A stretch of 64,000 nucleotides of DNA from Primula veris (lineage: Eukaryota > Streptophyta > Magnoliopsida > Ericales > Primulaceae), in contig OY821751.1 of assembly GCA_963682055.1 (NCBI GenBank), positions 11,594,001-11,658,000 of the forward strand, in the 5' to 3' direction. Position numbers and translations under genes: made by a program. The notes beneath the pieces were generated by a model that saw only the letters and a program-made list of their open reading frames with translations, ran no database searches and had not been told where the DNA came from. Within the stretch, counting starts at the first letter, position 1, and each line of letters opens with the position of its first letter. This document shows, one piece after another, positions 10,977-20,500 of the stretch.

Positions 10977-11456
10977 ATGTCTGGACCTGTGGTGAGATAT
11001 CATGCTCAGATGAAGGGCTTGGATACTGAGGTATCTCGGGTCCGCAGTCGGATGGCAAGGCTTGAGAAAGAGTATGGCGCTTCGGCCTTGAGCTTGTTCG
11101 GCTCTTATCCCGAAGAGACAGTGAAGTGGACCGAGATTTCGGCACTGAGTCGCCAGCTCGATCACTTGTTGCTGCAGAGAAACCGTCTGGCCAACTCCTG
11201 GTATGATGCCGAGGAAATTTGGGACCATTCTCAAGATGAGTTTGACAACTCTCCTCAAGGCCTAGCTAACATAATGGTAAAGAATGCTCGGCTCGTGGAA
11301 CGCGTCAGGGTTCTTACTACGGAAAACAACAGGCTCTCCTCGGAGAATGACGATTTGGTCGCCATGAACGATTCCTACCAAGCTCGGTTGAATTGTTCTG
11401 CTCGTTTTGCTTTCTCTCGGTCTGGCAGTTCGGTTTTTCCACCCATTGATCCTTAG
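10977..11456 (+). CDS. Antisense gene D: coiled-coil protein (159 aa)
   Basis: It begins MSGPVVRYHAQMKGLDTEVS and has two helical segments. The first, about residues 8-35, reads LDTEVSRVRSRMARLEKEYG. The second, about 95-140, reads NARLVERVRVLTTENNRLSS. A Trp-containing middle (ETVKWTEIS, NSWYDAEEIW) and a Ser/Pro tail complete it. The TATA-like box at 10881 and the start context resemble those of genes A-C and E. The role is unknown. Its codons use many CGG, CTC and GAG triplets like the gag-pol gene and unlike the AT-rich host flanks, so it belongs to the element. Confidence 0.65.
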   Translation: MSGPVVRYHAQMKGLDTEVSRVRSRMARLEKEYGASALSLFGSYPEETVKWTEISALSRQLDHLLLQRNRLANSWYDAEEIWDHSQDEFDNSPQGLANIMVKNARLVERVRVLTTENNRLSSENDDLVAMNDSYQARLNCSARFAFSRSGSSVFPPIDP

Positions 11457-11600
11457 ATTGGGCTGGTTTTTCTTATGCATTTCCCTTTTTGCCATTTGTG
11501 TTTTACCTTCTGTATTTGATGAATCAGTTGTATCTTTTCGTATCTCGTGCCTGTCTTGTGAACCATTGTAACGCTTCGTATTTTGTGCCTTCTGATTCTC

Positions 11601-11607
11601 TATAAAT
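11601..11607 (+). promoter_or_regulatory. TATA box for antisense gene E
   Basis: TATAAAT lies 76 bp upstream of the ATG at 11677. Confidence 0.6.
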
Positions 11608-11676
11608 GCTCCATGTTGCGTGTATCTCATTATCAATTTCTACCTCTTCTTGTTTTATAATTTGCTTTTGCGTGAG

Positions 11677-12039
11677 ATGGCTCCCATCACTAGGTCTGCC
11701 TCCAAAAAGAAAGCCCTTATGGAAGAGGAGCCTACCTTTTTGCTACCCCGTCCCCCTGGCTTTGGGGAGGAGGATTTGACTCCTCTTCAACTAAAAGAAA
11801 TTGAGATGTCATGGCTGAAACATGATCTCATGTGTGCTCGGACTGAAGCGAGGAGATTTAAACAATATTGGGACGAGGAGGGCACTGCTCGTTTCAAGGC
11901 CGAGCAAAAATGCGAGTCTCAGTCTTACGCCTTGAAACAGGCTGAGATGGCGATTTCTCGTTTGATTAGGGAGAAGGAGCGTCTGGAGGAACTTTTGGCG
12001 AAGAGGGATGTTGCTATGGGGGATAGTTCGAAAAAGTAG
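11677..12039 (+). CDS. Antisense gene E: small coiled-coil protein with basic N-terminus (120 aa)
   Basis: The N-terminus MAPITRSASKKKALMEEEP looks like a short basic nuclear-localisation-type patch. A Pro-rich stretch (LLPRPPGFGEEDLTP) follows, then a long charged helix from about residue 35 to 112 (LKHDLMCARTEARRFKQYW, EMAISRLIREKERLEELLAK). The start is the first ATG after the TATA box at 11601, and AATAAA follows at 12095. The layout (TATA, short ORF, poly(A) signal) repeats that of genes A and B. The family is not recognised. Confidence 0.7.
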   Translation: MAPITRSASKKKALMEEEPTFLLPRPPGFGEEDLTPLQLKEIEMSWLKHDLMCARTEARRFKQYWDEEGTARFKAEQKCESQSYALKQAEMAISRLIREKERLEELLAKRDVAMGDSSKK

Positions 12040-12094
12040 GATGTGTGTATTTTCTTTTTCTGTTGTATTGTTTGTGTTTCTCCCTTTGTGGATG

Positions 12095-12100
12095 AATAAA
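12095..12100 (+). terminator. Poly(A) signal of antisense gene E
   Basis: AATAAA lies 55 bp after the stop codon of gene E. Confidence 0.5.
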
Positions 12101-12393
12101 ACTTGCCTTGCATTTGATTCTGTCCTATTTTATTTCCTGCTTGCTTCTCTTTTTTTTTTTCTGAGCATACATCGAACAATATGCCCGGTTATTATTTTAT
12201 TCCTTTTGTGACTCCACTCCTTTTTATTGTGCCAAGTAGTCCTGTTTATTTTTATCACAAAATTCGCTGAAGAAAATATCTCTCTCTCTAAAGCATATTC
12301 TTCCCGCCAAAAAGGAAAAGAGTTCGGCCGCTTGATCTAGGGTTTCGTGTTTTTGTTGGAAGACTTGCTGCTGTTCGCGCTTGCTTGCTCATA

Positions 12394-14837
12394 ATGATAA
12401 CTGTAAGTGATTTTCCGTTCTCCCCCTTTCCCTCTTTTAAGAGTTGTATTTGATTTGTCGTTGCGGTCATAGGTGTGTCGTTGGTATATGGTTCAGGTTA
12501 GCTATATATGTCTGATGATTCTGATATAATGTGCATGGGGGGGGGGGTGGTGGCTCTCGTTCTATTGATGTGGTTCTGGTGTGTGTATTTGGTTAGTATA
12601 TTGATGGACTGTTGATGATCGTTGTATAGGAAATTTTGACCCAAAGCGTGGCCCAAGTTGGCACATTCGTGGAGAAGGATTTTAAAGAACTCGCCGGAAT
12701 ACCCGACAACGTACATATTCGGCTTCCTATTTCGGACGAGGAGGTGCTGGGATTTGTTCCTGCCGGCGAGGTAGCTGTGCGTTCGTCGGCATTCTTTACT
12801 GGGGGTCTTCGACTGCCTTTTACAAATTGGGTGGCCTCGCTCTTTGAGGCTGTCCAAATTGCTCCGGCCCAACTAGCCCTAAATGGTTACCGTACTCTGA
12901 ATGGTATCCAAAGGCTATCGGAGTTGTCCGGAATACCGATTGAACTGAAGGACGTCTTTGGAGTCTATAGTTTAAGCTTTGAGCGTCGCAGCTCGTATTT
13001 GAAGACTCTGCGTGCCTTTTGCCGGCTCGTTATCGGTTTGCCGGATACCAACAAAGAGCGCAATCTCGGTATTGTTATTGCGTCTGGTGAATGGGCTTGT
13101 CCGGGACACCAGATTCCTGGACCGGCTACCAATGCTCCCACTATGCCAGATCTCGGCGCTCCCAATGTAGAGGCTTTATTAGCTCTTTGGAAATGGTGGG
13201 GGCCTGGACCTACGCCGGATCCTGCGAGTCGTACGGCTCACATGTTGCTCGGGTACCCTATGGGGTCGGTGACCAAGGGGAATCCTGTACCCGAAATCCC
13301 GAAAGAGCCCGAGGACGAATTTTTAAAGGTGGTTCAGGCTCGATGTGCTACGCGGCTTGGGAAAAGAGCCGTTCGTTCTAAGCGTCGCGCAGCTGACCCT
13401 GTTGTTGAAGCAACGAAGAGGGCTAGGGGAACTGATACTTCGGTTACCGAGGAAGATGCTGACGTTGGCTCTGGCGAGGGGGTGTTTGCCGCTGCGCAAG
13501 GGAATACTGCCGAGGATGCCTCTGCTCCGGGCGAGGTATGTGTATATGTAGTATGATTTTCTTGTTGTTTGGTTGTTTGTCATTTGGTTCGCTAGTGCTT
13601 TGCTTTATTAGTCGTCTTGTTTCAGCTACTGACTTCTCAATTGGTTACCCTCGCTCTTGCCCGGTCTATGGGTATTATTGTGTTTCAGGGGTCGGTCGAC
13701 GATGTATTCGGATATATGAACCTCTTGACGAATATGGGAGAGGGTACGATGACTTTGCCGGTTATCTCGCCTATCCCCACCGAGGGTCCGATAGAGTTGT
13801 CCGTGTGCTCGCCCCTTCGTAATGAGGAAGTGATCGGGCATAGGGCCCCTGAGATTGAGCAGTTGGAGGAGGACGTGGGGGTGGAGATGGAAGGCGGCGA
13901 AGAGAATGCCGGGGATGATGTGATGGGTGTCGAGGGTGAGACTCTCGACGGATCCGAGAAGGGGTTGGTGGACGGGGTTGCAATGACCCGGTACATTGAC
14001 CGATGTAGGGATGAACTGCTGGATCAACCGAGAACGCTGAAGATGGGGTATACGGCTCTGAAACCCCTTGTGTTTAAGAATGCAGAAAAGCTATCTGCCC
14101 AACCTACTATGTCAGTTATAGAGCAGACCCACGCAGATGCGCTGAGGGTATGTGGGGCTCGTATTGCACTATATAGGTTTGGTACTTGTATTTTATGTGG
14201 AAACTAATGTGTTGAAGTGCAGATTGCTGTGAGTGCCGTGGCGCTACGGGATCAACTGGGGGCTCTAGGGGCTGAGAAAGAGAAGTTGGTGGCCGAGAAG
14301 GATAATCTTGTGGCTGAGAAGGAGAAATTGGTCGCCGAGAAGAAAACCCTGGGCGAGAATTATGACAAACTGTCGGTGGACTTCCTGCACCTGACCGAGG
14401 AGGTCGAGAAATTGAGGGTGGAAAAAGAGAGCATGGCCGCTAAGTACGGCGAAGTAGAGGAGGAGAACTTGCTCCTGGCTGAGGACGTGGAAGCCGAGAA
14501 GGCTAAGGTGTCTGCCCTGAAAACGGCACAGGCGGAGGAGCGGAAAAAGTTAGCGATGATGGCCAACTTTTCTGTATACTGCGCTCATGTGCGGGCGCTC
14601 AATTTCGCGAATGTTCCTCTGTCGGATAGGGCGTGGTCGGAGTTGGTGTATCCGTGTCCGCATGGTGCACCGCCGAAACCCTTGGACTGGGCGAATCTTC
14701 GTGAAGAAGAGCTTCCGCGGCTACCGGGGCAGACCATTTCGACAGCGCTGCGTCCGCATTCTATGTCGACCGCGTCCACTCCTCGACCGGATTCTACTGT
14801 TGTTCCCCCACCAACATCTCCTCAGGTGGAACCTTGA
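12394..14837 (+). CDS. Antisense gene F: spliced 'putative gypsy type transposon' (PF04195-like) protein
   Basis: Proposed exons are 12394-12402, 12630-13535, 13626-14147 and 14223-14837, about 683 residues. Donors are GTAAGT, GTATGT and GTATGT, acceptors are TATAG, TTTCAG and GTGCAG, and every intron is phase 0. An alternative exon 3 start is 13689. Near residues 57-125 the segment FFTGGLRLPFTNWVASLF...IAPAQLALNGYRTLNGI resembles Pfam PF04195, found in plant genomes near gypsy elements and in antisense genes of Tat elements. Around residues 238-262 is a basic bipartite patch (KRAVRSKRRAADP...KRARG), probably a nuclear localisation signal. Exon 4 is a long coiled coil with in-register EKLVAEK repeats. 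The first exon is only three codons, so the true start could lie elsewhere. The function is not known. Confidence 0.65.
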
Positions 14838-15012
14838 CTATCTTTCTGGCATTGTAAAATTTTATTTTATTTTTTTTTTATTTTTTTTTTTTTTTTTTTT
14901 TGGTATCTAGAAACAGATTCTTTTGGGGAAGTGATAATATAGGTGTTGTGGTTTCTTTCTGTTGGGCTTGCTTGGGTTAATTTCTTTTGATGGTCGTCAT
15001 ATTTTGAAGGAT

Positions 15013-15627
15013 ATGAAAACAAAATATTGTCAGGTACCAAATAACCCCCTTGCCATGGTGGTCTGGACCTCGCCTAGTCGTAGTGTAGGTGACGTAATGG
15101 AGGATTTGGAAAGGTCTAACGCGTCCCTTACCGCGAAATTGACTTGTGCCTATCAGGAAATCGAGGGTCTGAATATTCATATTTCCAACCTGGCGATCCG
15201 GTTACGTGATTTGGGAGAGAAATTTAGTAAAAAGACTGCCCATTATACGGCAAATAAGGGTAAAGCAAAGGAACTTCTCAGTGCCCTACGACGTTCTCGT
15301 GATGAAGCCCGAGGTCGTGTGACGAGCTTGAGCTTGGTCCTTGGGGCTGTTTTCGAGGACGCGGATCTGCTGCTATCCTTCGCCAAAGCGTATTGGGCCC
15401 GAGCTCGCGCCTTAGAGGTGCTGGAGCATATAAAAGGAATGAGTGGTGTGTCCCGGGCGGAGCGCATGGTGGATGCGAAGGCCGGGGTGACTGAAACCAC
15501 TGTTGCCTTGAACCGAATCGAGGCGGTCATTCGTGAGCGTTTGGGGACGCAAATTAATTCATTGCGAGATATTCATTTTGCCGATGTAGTAGAGACTTCG
15601 GCGTCTGTTGAGGGGTTGTCGGATTAA
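15013..15627 (+). CDS. Antisense segment G: coiled-coil protein or further exon of gene F
   Basis: This open frame of 204 residues starts at ATG 15013; an ATG at 15055 is also possible. It is helix-forming and charged (DVMEDLERSNASLTAKLTC, ELLSALRRSRDEARGR). A TTGTCAG acceptor ends at 15033 in phase 0. It could pair with CAG-GTGGAA at 14825/14826 at the end of gene F, which would skip that gene's stop and the long T-run at 14868-14902. Thus G may be exon 5 of F. As a separate gene it lacks a visible TATA box. It ends with TAATAAAA, so stop and AATAAA overlap. Confidence 0.5.
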   Translation: MKTKYCQVPNNPLAMVVWTSPSRSVGDVMEDLERSNASLTAKLTCAYQEIEGLNIHISNLAIRLRDLGEKFSKKTAHYTANKGKAKELLSALRRSRDEARGRVTSLSLVLGAVFEDADLLLSFAKAYWARARALEVLEHIKGMSGVSRAERMVDAKAGVTETTVALNRIEAVIRERLGTQINSLRDIHFADVVETSASVEGLSD

Positions 15628-15739
15628 TAAAATAGCTTGTTTTGTCGTTTTCTTTGTATCTTGTTTTGTCGTTTTCTTTTTTTTTTTGTTTTTTATTCAT
15701 CTCTTCTCGTTCTTCTCCCCCCCTCTTTTTTTTTTATAG

Positions 15740-16390
15740 GCACATGCTACTACGTCGCACCAGGCTGGTTCTCCATGCCTAGTTAACCCGGGGTTAGGAC
15801 CTACTGGTGCTGCCCGGGACGAGGTCTCATCTGGTGCGGCTAGTGAGGTGCCTGACAGGTGGCCCTACATTGTTTTGATGAGCAAAAATGTCGAATTGAC
15901 TGACCAATGTGCTCGACTGCGGACCAAGCTGAAAACCCAGGCGGCCTCTTTTCGGGAATACGTTCGCCGTGGCGAGCATGCTGTTGAGGTTCAGGAGCGT
16001 CGTTTGGATCGATACTGGCGTGCAAAGGGCGAGTACTTCGGCAAATTAAAGTTGCTTGTGACCAAGGCCAACGTTTTGGTGAAGTATTTCCGTTTGTCCC
16101 GCGCCAGGTACGATGCTTCCGCAGCTGTGATTGAAGCTCGCCGTGACCTTTCTTTTGACGATGATCGCCGTAAAGCGGCCTCGGATGCTCACGAGTCCGC
16201 CAAAGAAGCCGAGTTCAACGCGCGGCTTCAGACGCTGACCTGTGTTGGGGCTCATACGACCAATTTTGATGCCCTCATTTCTGAGGAGCGTTTTGATGGT
16301 GATGAGTCTGATGGGTACACAACAACGGATGACGAAGAGATTGAGCTCGGTCATTTACCGTCGTGCTCCTCCTGCAGTAGTTCTTCTTAA
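15740..16390 (+). CDS. Antisense segment H: coiled-coil protein or last exon of the F/G gene
   Basis: The frame is open from an acceptor (a pyrimidine tract ending TTTTTATAG at 15739) to the stop at 16390, 216 codons in phase 0. An internal ATG at 15878 would give a 170-residue product. The middle is helical and basic (QCARLRTKLKTQAASF, RRLDRYWRAKGEYFGKLK), and the C-terminus is acidic then Ser/Cys-rich (DESDGYTTTDDEE, SCSSCSSSS). The strong 3' splice signal and shared phase suggest it belongs downstream of G. The donor is unclear; GAT-GTAGTA near 15583 is weak. No function is recognised. Confidence 0.5.
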   Translation, partial: AHATTSHQAGSPCLVNPGLGPTGAARDEVSSGAASEVPDRWPYIVLMSKNVELTDQCARLRTKLKTQAASFREYVRRGEHAVEVQERRLDRYWRAKGEYFGKLKLLVTKANVLVKYFRLSRARYDASAAVIEARRDLSFDDDRRKAASDAHESAKEAEFNARLQTLTCVGAHTTNFDALISEERFDGDESDGYTTTDDEEIELGHLPSCSSCSSSS

Positions 16391-16687
16391 ATGAATCTGT
16401 TTAGTGTCGTTGATCTTCTTGTTGCCTCCGTAATGCGGGCGAGGATTATATATGTGATTTCTTGATTCCTGTTTTGTACCTTTCCATTGCCGTATTGCGA
16501 TTTAATTGGTCGGATCGATTTTTCCTTGCCAAATCATTTGTTATTTCGTTATTCCTGTTTTGGAGATGCTTTTTGTTGATATTTTGTCGTTTAGATTGAT
16601 TCTCCTTCATTGTTTTAGCCAATTTATATTACATCGCCGTCGTAAAGTGGATCTGAATAATTCCTTGCATTGTACCTGCATATAAAT

Positions 16688-17475
16688 TTCATAGTATTCC
16701 TAGGCGTTCCTTCGGTAACACGCCATGTTGGGAATTTCATAGTATTCCTAGGCACTTCGGCCATGTTGGGAATTTCATAGTATGCCTAGACGTTCATTTG
16801 GTAACACGCCATTTACGGACTTTCATAGTATTCCTAGGCACTTCGGCCATGTTGGGAATTTCATAATATGCCTAGACGTTCATTTGGTAACACGCCATTT
16901 ACGGACTTTTATAGTATTCCTAGGCACTTCGGCCATGTTGGGAATTTCATAATATGCCTAGACGTTCATTTGGTAACACGCCATTTACGGACTTTCATAG
17001 TATTCCTAGGCACTTCGGCCATGTTGGGAATTTCATAATATGCCTAGACGTTCATTTGGTAACACGCCATTTACGGACTTTCATAGTATTCCTAGGCACT
17101 TCGGCCATGTTGGGAATTTCATAGTATGCCTAGACGTTCATTTGGTAACACGCCATTTACGGACTTTCATAGTATTCCTAGGCACTTCGGCCATGTTGGG
17201 AATTTCATAGTATCCCCAGACGTTCCTTCGGTAACACGCCATTTACGGGATTTCATAGTATTTCTTAGGCACTTCGGCCATGTTGGGAATTTCATAGTAT
17301 CCCTAGACGTTCCTTCGGTAACACGCCATTTACGGAATTTCATAGTATTCCTAGGCACTTCGGCCATGTTGGGAATTTCATAGTATGCCTAGACGTTCAT
17401 TTGGTAACACGCCATTTACGGACTTTCATAGTATTTCCTAGGCACTTCGGCCATGTTGGGAATTTCATAGTATCA
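16688..17475. repeat. 86-bp tandem repeat array (about 9 copies) in the Tat element
   Basis: The phrase CTTCGGCCATGTTGGGAATT recurs at 16755, 16841, 16927, 17013, 17099, 17185, 17272, 17358 and 17445, a period of 86-87 bp. Each unit contains two related halves sharing TTTCATAGTAT-CCTAG, so the unit is a diverged dimer of about 43 bp. Inner copies are almost identical and the first and last ones diverge. The array starts about 110 bp past the gag-pol stop in element sense. Such 3' arrays are known in Tat elements and can seed satellite DNA. Confidence 0.95.
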
Positions 17476-17583
17476 GTAGACAGCATAGTAATATATTTTA
17501 TTCATTCAAAAGAAGAAAGATAATGCCATTAAGCAAGAAGGGTAAGGTAGCACCTGTACTTGTACTTGCATTCGGAGGATTGC

Positions 17584-20500
17584 CTATACGTAGTACTTCT
17601 TTAAGTTAGCCACATTCCAAGAATTCTTTTCCCCTCGGCTGTTGGCGAACAGGACGCTTTTGATTTTGTAAGAGACTGGACTTGTTTGCTTGACGATTTC
17701 GTATGGGCCTTCCCAGGTAGGGCTTAGTTTGCCATGTATTTCGTTGCGGGTATAGACCGTCACTCGTCGCAGCACCAGTTCTCCTACCATGAATTCTTTA
17801 GACCCTTTTACTCTCTTGTCATAGGTTTGCTTTACGCTTTGTTGGTATTTAGCTAAGGTAAGGGCCGCTATCTCTCGTTTCTCGTCTATCATGTCGAGCT
17901 CTTCTCTCATTCTTTGTTCATTATTTCCCTGCTCGACCAACGTTGTTCGGAGCGTGGGTAGCCCGATCTCTGTCGGTATGATGGCCTCAACACCGTATGC
18001 CAAGCTAAACGGGGTTTCCTTGGTGCCCGTCTTGGGTGTAGTTCGGCATGACCATAAAACGTTGAGTAGCCGCTCGGGCCACCTCCCCTTTGCTTGTTCA
18101 AGGGTGGTCTTGATGCCGTCTAATATTGTTCGGTTTGACACTTCGGCTTGCCCGTTCCCTTGTGGGTATGTCGGCGTCGAATAGAATTTTCGGATACCGA
18201 GTTCCTCGTACCACAGCTGTAAATTGGCATCTTTGAACTGGGTTCCGTTGTCGGCGACTATTGCGTACGGTATACCGAACCTGGTTATGATGTATTCCCA
18301 AATGAATTGTTTGACGTTGCTGGCTTTGATTTCTCGGAGGGGTTTTGCTTCGACCCATTTGGTGAAATAATCAGTCGCAACGATTAGATATTCCACATTC
18401 CCAGGTGCTCTTGGGAGTTTACCGACCAAGTCGATTGCCCATTGAGCGAACGGCCATGGTGCTGATACCGGGGTCATCATAGATGATGGGAGCCGTGGTA
18501 TCTTGGCGAATCGTTGGCATTTGTCGCATCGTTGGACGTATGCATCGGCGTCTCGCTTGATATAGGGCCACCAATATCCTTGGGTCACCGCCTTGTTTGC
18601 AAGGGATCGCCCTTTGATGTGTGCTCCGCAGGATCCTTCGTGGATTTCCTCCAAGACCGGCAGTTGTAGCTCGGTCGGGACGCACAGTAGATGTGGTCCC
18701 CGGTAACTGGATTTGTATAGTTTATCATCCTCGGATAGCCAGAATCGAGGAGATTTTCTTGTAATCTTCAGCGCTTTTATCTTATCGACCGGAAGCGTTC
18801 CGCTTCGCAGATAATGGGTCATGTCCTCCATCCAACCTAGTTCGTATTGTATCGATGTCACCCGGTTTACCCTTTTCGTTATGCTCGGGGTCGGCAGTAG
18901 TTCCACTGTGATCGACAGGGAGTCGGTCAATGTTAATGTCGAGGCTAGGGTGGCCAATGCATCAGCATGTGAATTCTCGGCTCGATTGATTCTTACTAAC
19001 TCACACTGTTCGAAGGTGGCCATCAAGCTTTGGACTTTTTCTTGGTAGAGGATCATTCTATCATCTTTCGCTTGGTACTCGCCGATGGCTTGATTGACGA
19101 TGAGCATGGAGTCTGAGCTTGCAATTAAGTGGGAGCATCCAAGGGATCGGGCAATAAGCATGCCATTTATCATGGCCTCGTATTCTGCCTCATTGTTGGT
19201 AGCTCGGAAGCCCAGTTTTATGCTTTTTTCGATGATTGCTCCCTCTCTAGATTTTAGGACGATCCCTGCTCCTGATCCGTCCTTGGTGGCTGATCCGTCG
19301 ACATGTATCTGCCAGTGTGATTGGGGAGAGTGTGCCAAAGGCTCGTCATAGCCTTCGGTGAATTCTGCGACGAAATCGGCCAGGACTTGTCCCCTTATGG
19401 AATGGCGGGGCGCGAATTCAATATGAAATTGGGATAGCTCGACCCCCCAGGCGGCAACTCGGCCGCTAATGTCCGTCCGTCGAAGTGACTCTTTAATATG
19501 AAACTTTGTATATACCCGGACCTGATGAGCTATGAAATAGTGTGGCAACTTCCTGGTTGCGACGACCAATGCCAGGCATAGCTTTTCCAAGGGTAGATAA
19601 CGTGTTTCGGCTTCGACCAGAGTCTTGCTGACGAAGTAGATCGGAAATTGTTCGCGACCTTCTTCTCTTAGGATGACCGCGCTCACAGCTGTGGCGGAGA
19701 CTGCTAGGTAGCATGCCAGAATGTCTCCTCTGTTCGGCCTTACTAGCAGTGGCAATGTCCTCAAGTACTCTTTGAGATTGTTGAATGAAGCTTCACATTC
19801 CGGATCCCAGACGAATTTTTTATCCTTCTTGAGTGATTCGAAAAATGGCCGTCCCTTATCTGCAGATCGGCTAATGAACCTGCTCAGCGCGGCCATCATT
19901 CCCGTGAGCTCTTGTACCTGTTTCTTATTCTTGGGCGCTGCTAGGTTTCGTAGAGCCGTTATTTGATCGGGATTAGCCTCTATTCCTCGTCGGCTAACCA
20001 TATGCCCCAAGAATTTCCCTTTGCTGACGCCAAATGCACACTTGCTCGCATTGAGTTTCAGTTTGTGCTCGCCCAGCGTTCGGAAAACGTCCCTGATATC
20101 TTGAAGGTGGGACGTGGCTCTTTCGCTTTTGACGACCATGTCGTCTATGTATACCTCCATCGTTTTCCCTATATGATCTCGACATACCCGTGTTATCATC
20201 CTTTGGTATGTTGCCCCCGCATTGCGTAGGCCGAACGGCATTACCGTGTAGCAATAATTTCCCAAAGGCGATATAAATGATGTCTTTTCTTGATCTTCGC
20301 GGGCGAGGGGAATTTGATGGTATCCTGAGTACGCATCAAGGAAGGTCATCCGTTCCGCTCCCGCTGTTGCGTCCACCAGTTGATCGATCCTTGGAAGGGG
20401 AAAGTGGTCCCTCGGGCAGGCTTTATTGAGGTTGGTGAAGTCTATACAGACTCTTTCCTTCCCGTTCTTCTTAGGGACGACGACCGGGTTGGACAACCAT

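Noticed and set aside
17126..17383. Open frame across the 86-bp repeats
   Set aside because: It is an artefact of tandem repetition; the peptide merely repeats HFGHVGNFIVS.
16688..17475. CRISPR-like array
   Set aside because: Regular repeats are present, but the 86-bp units are contiguous with no unique spacers, and the DNA is from a plant retrotransposon.
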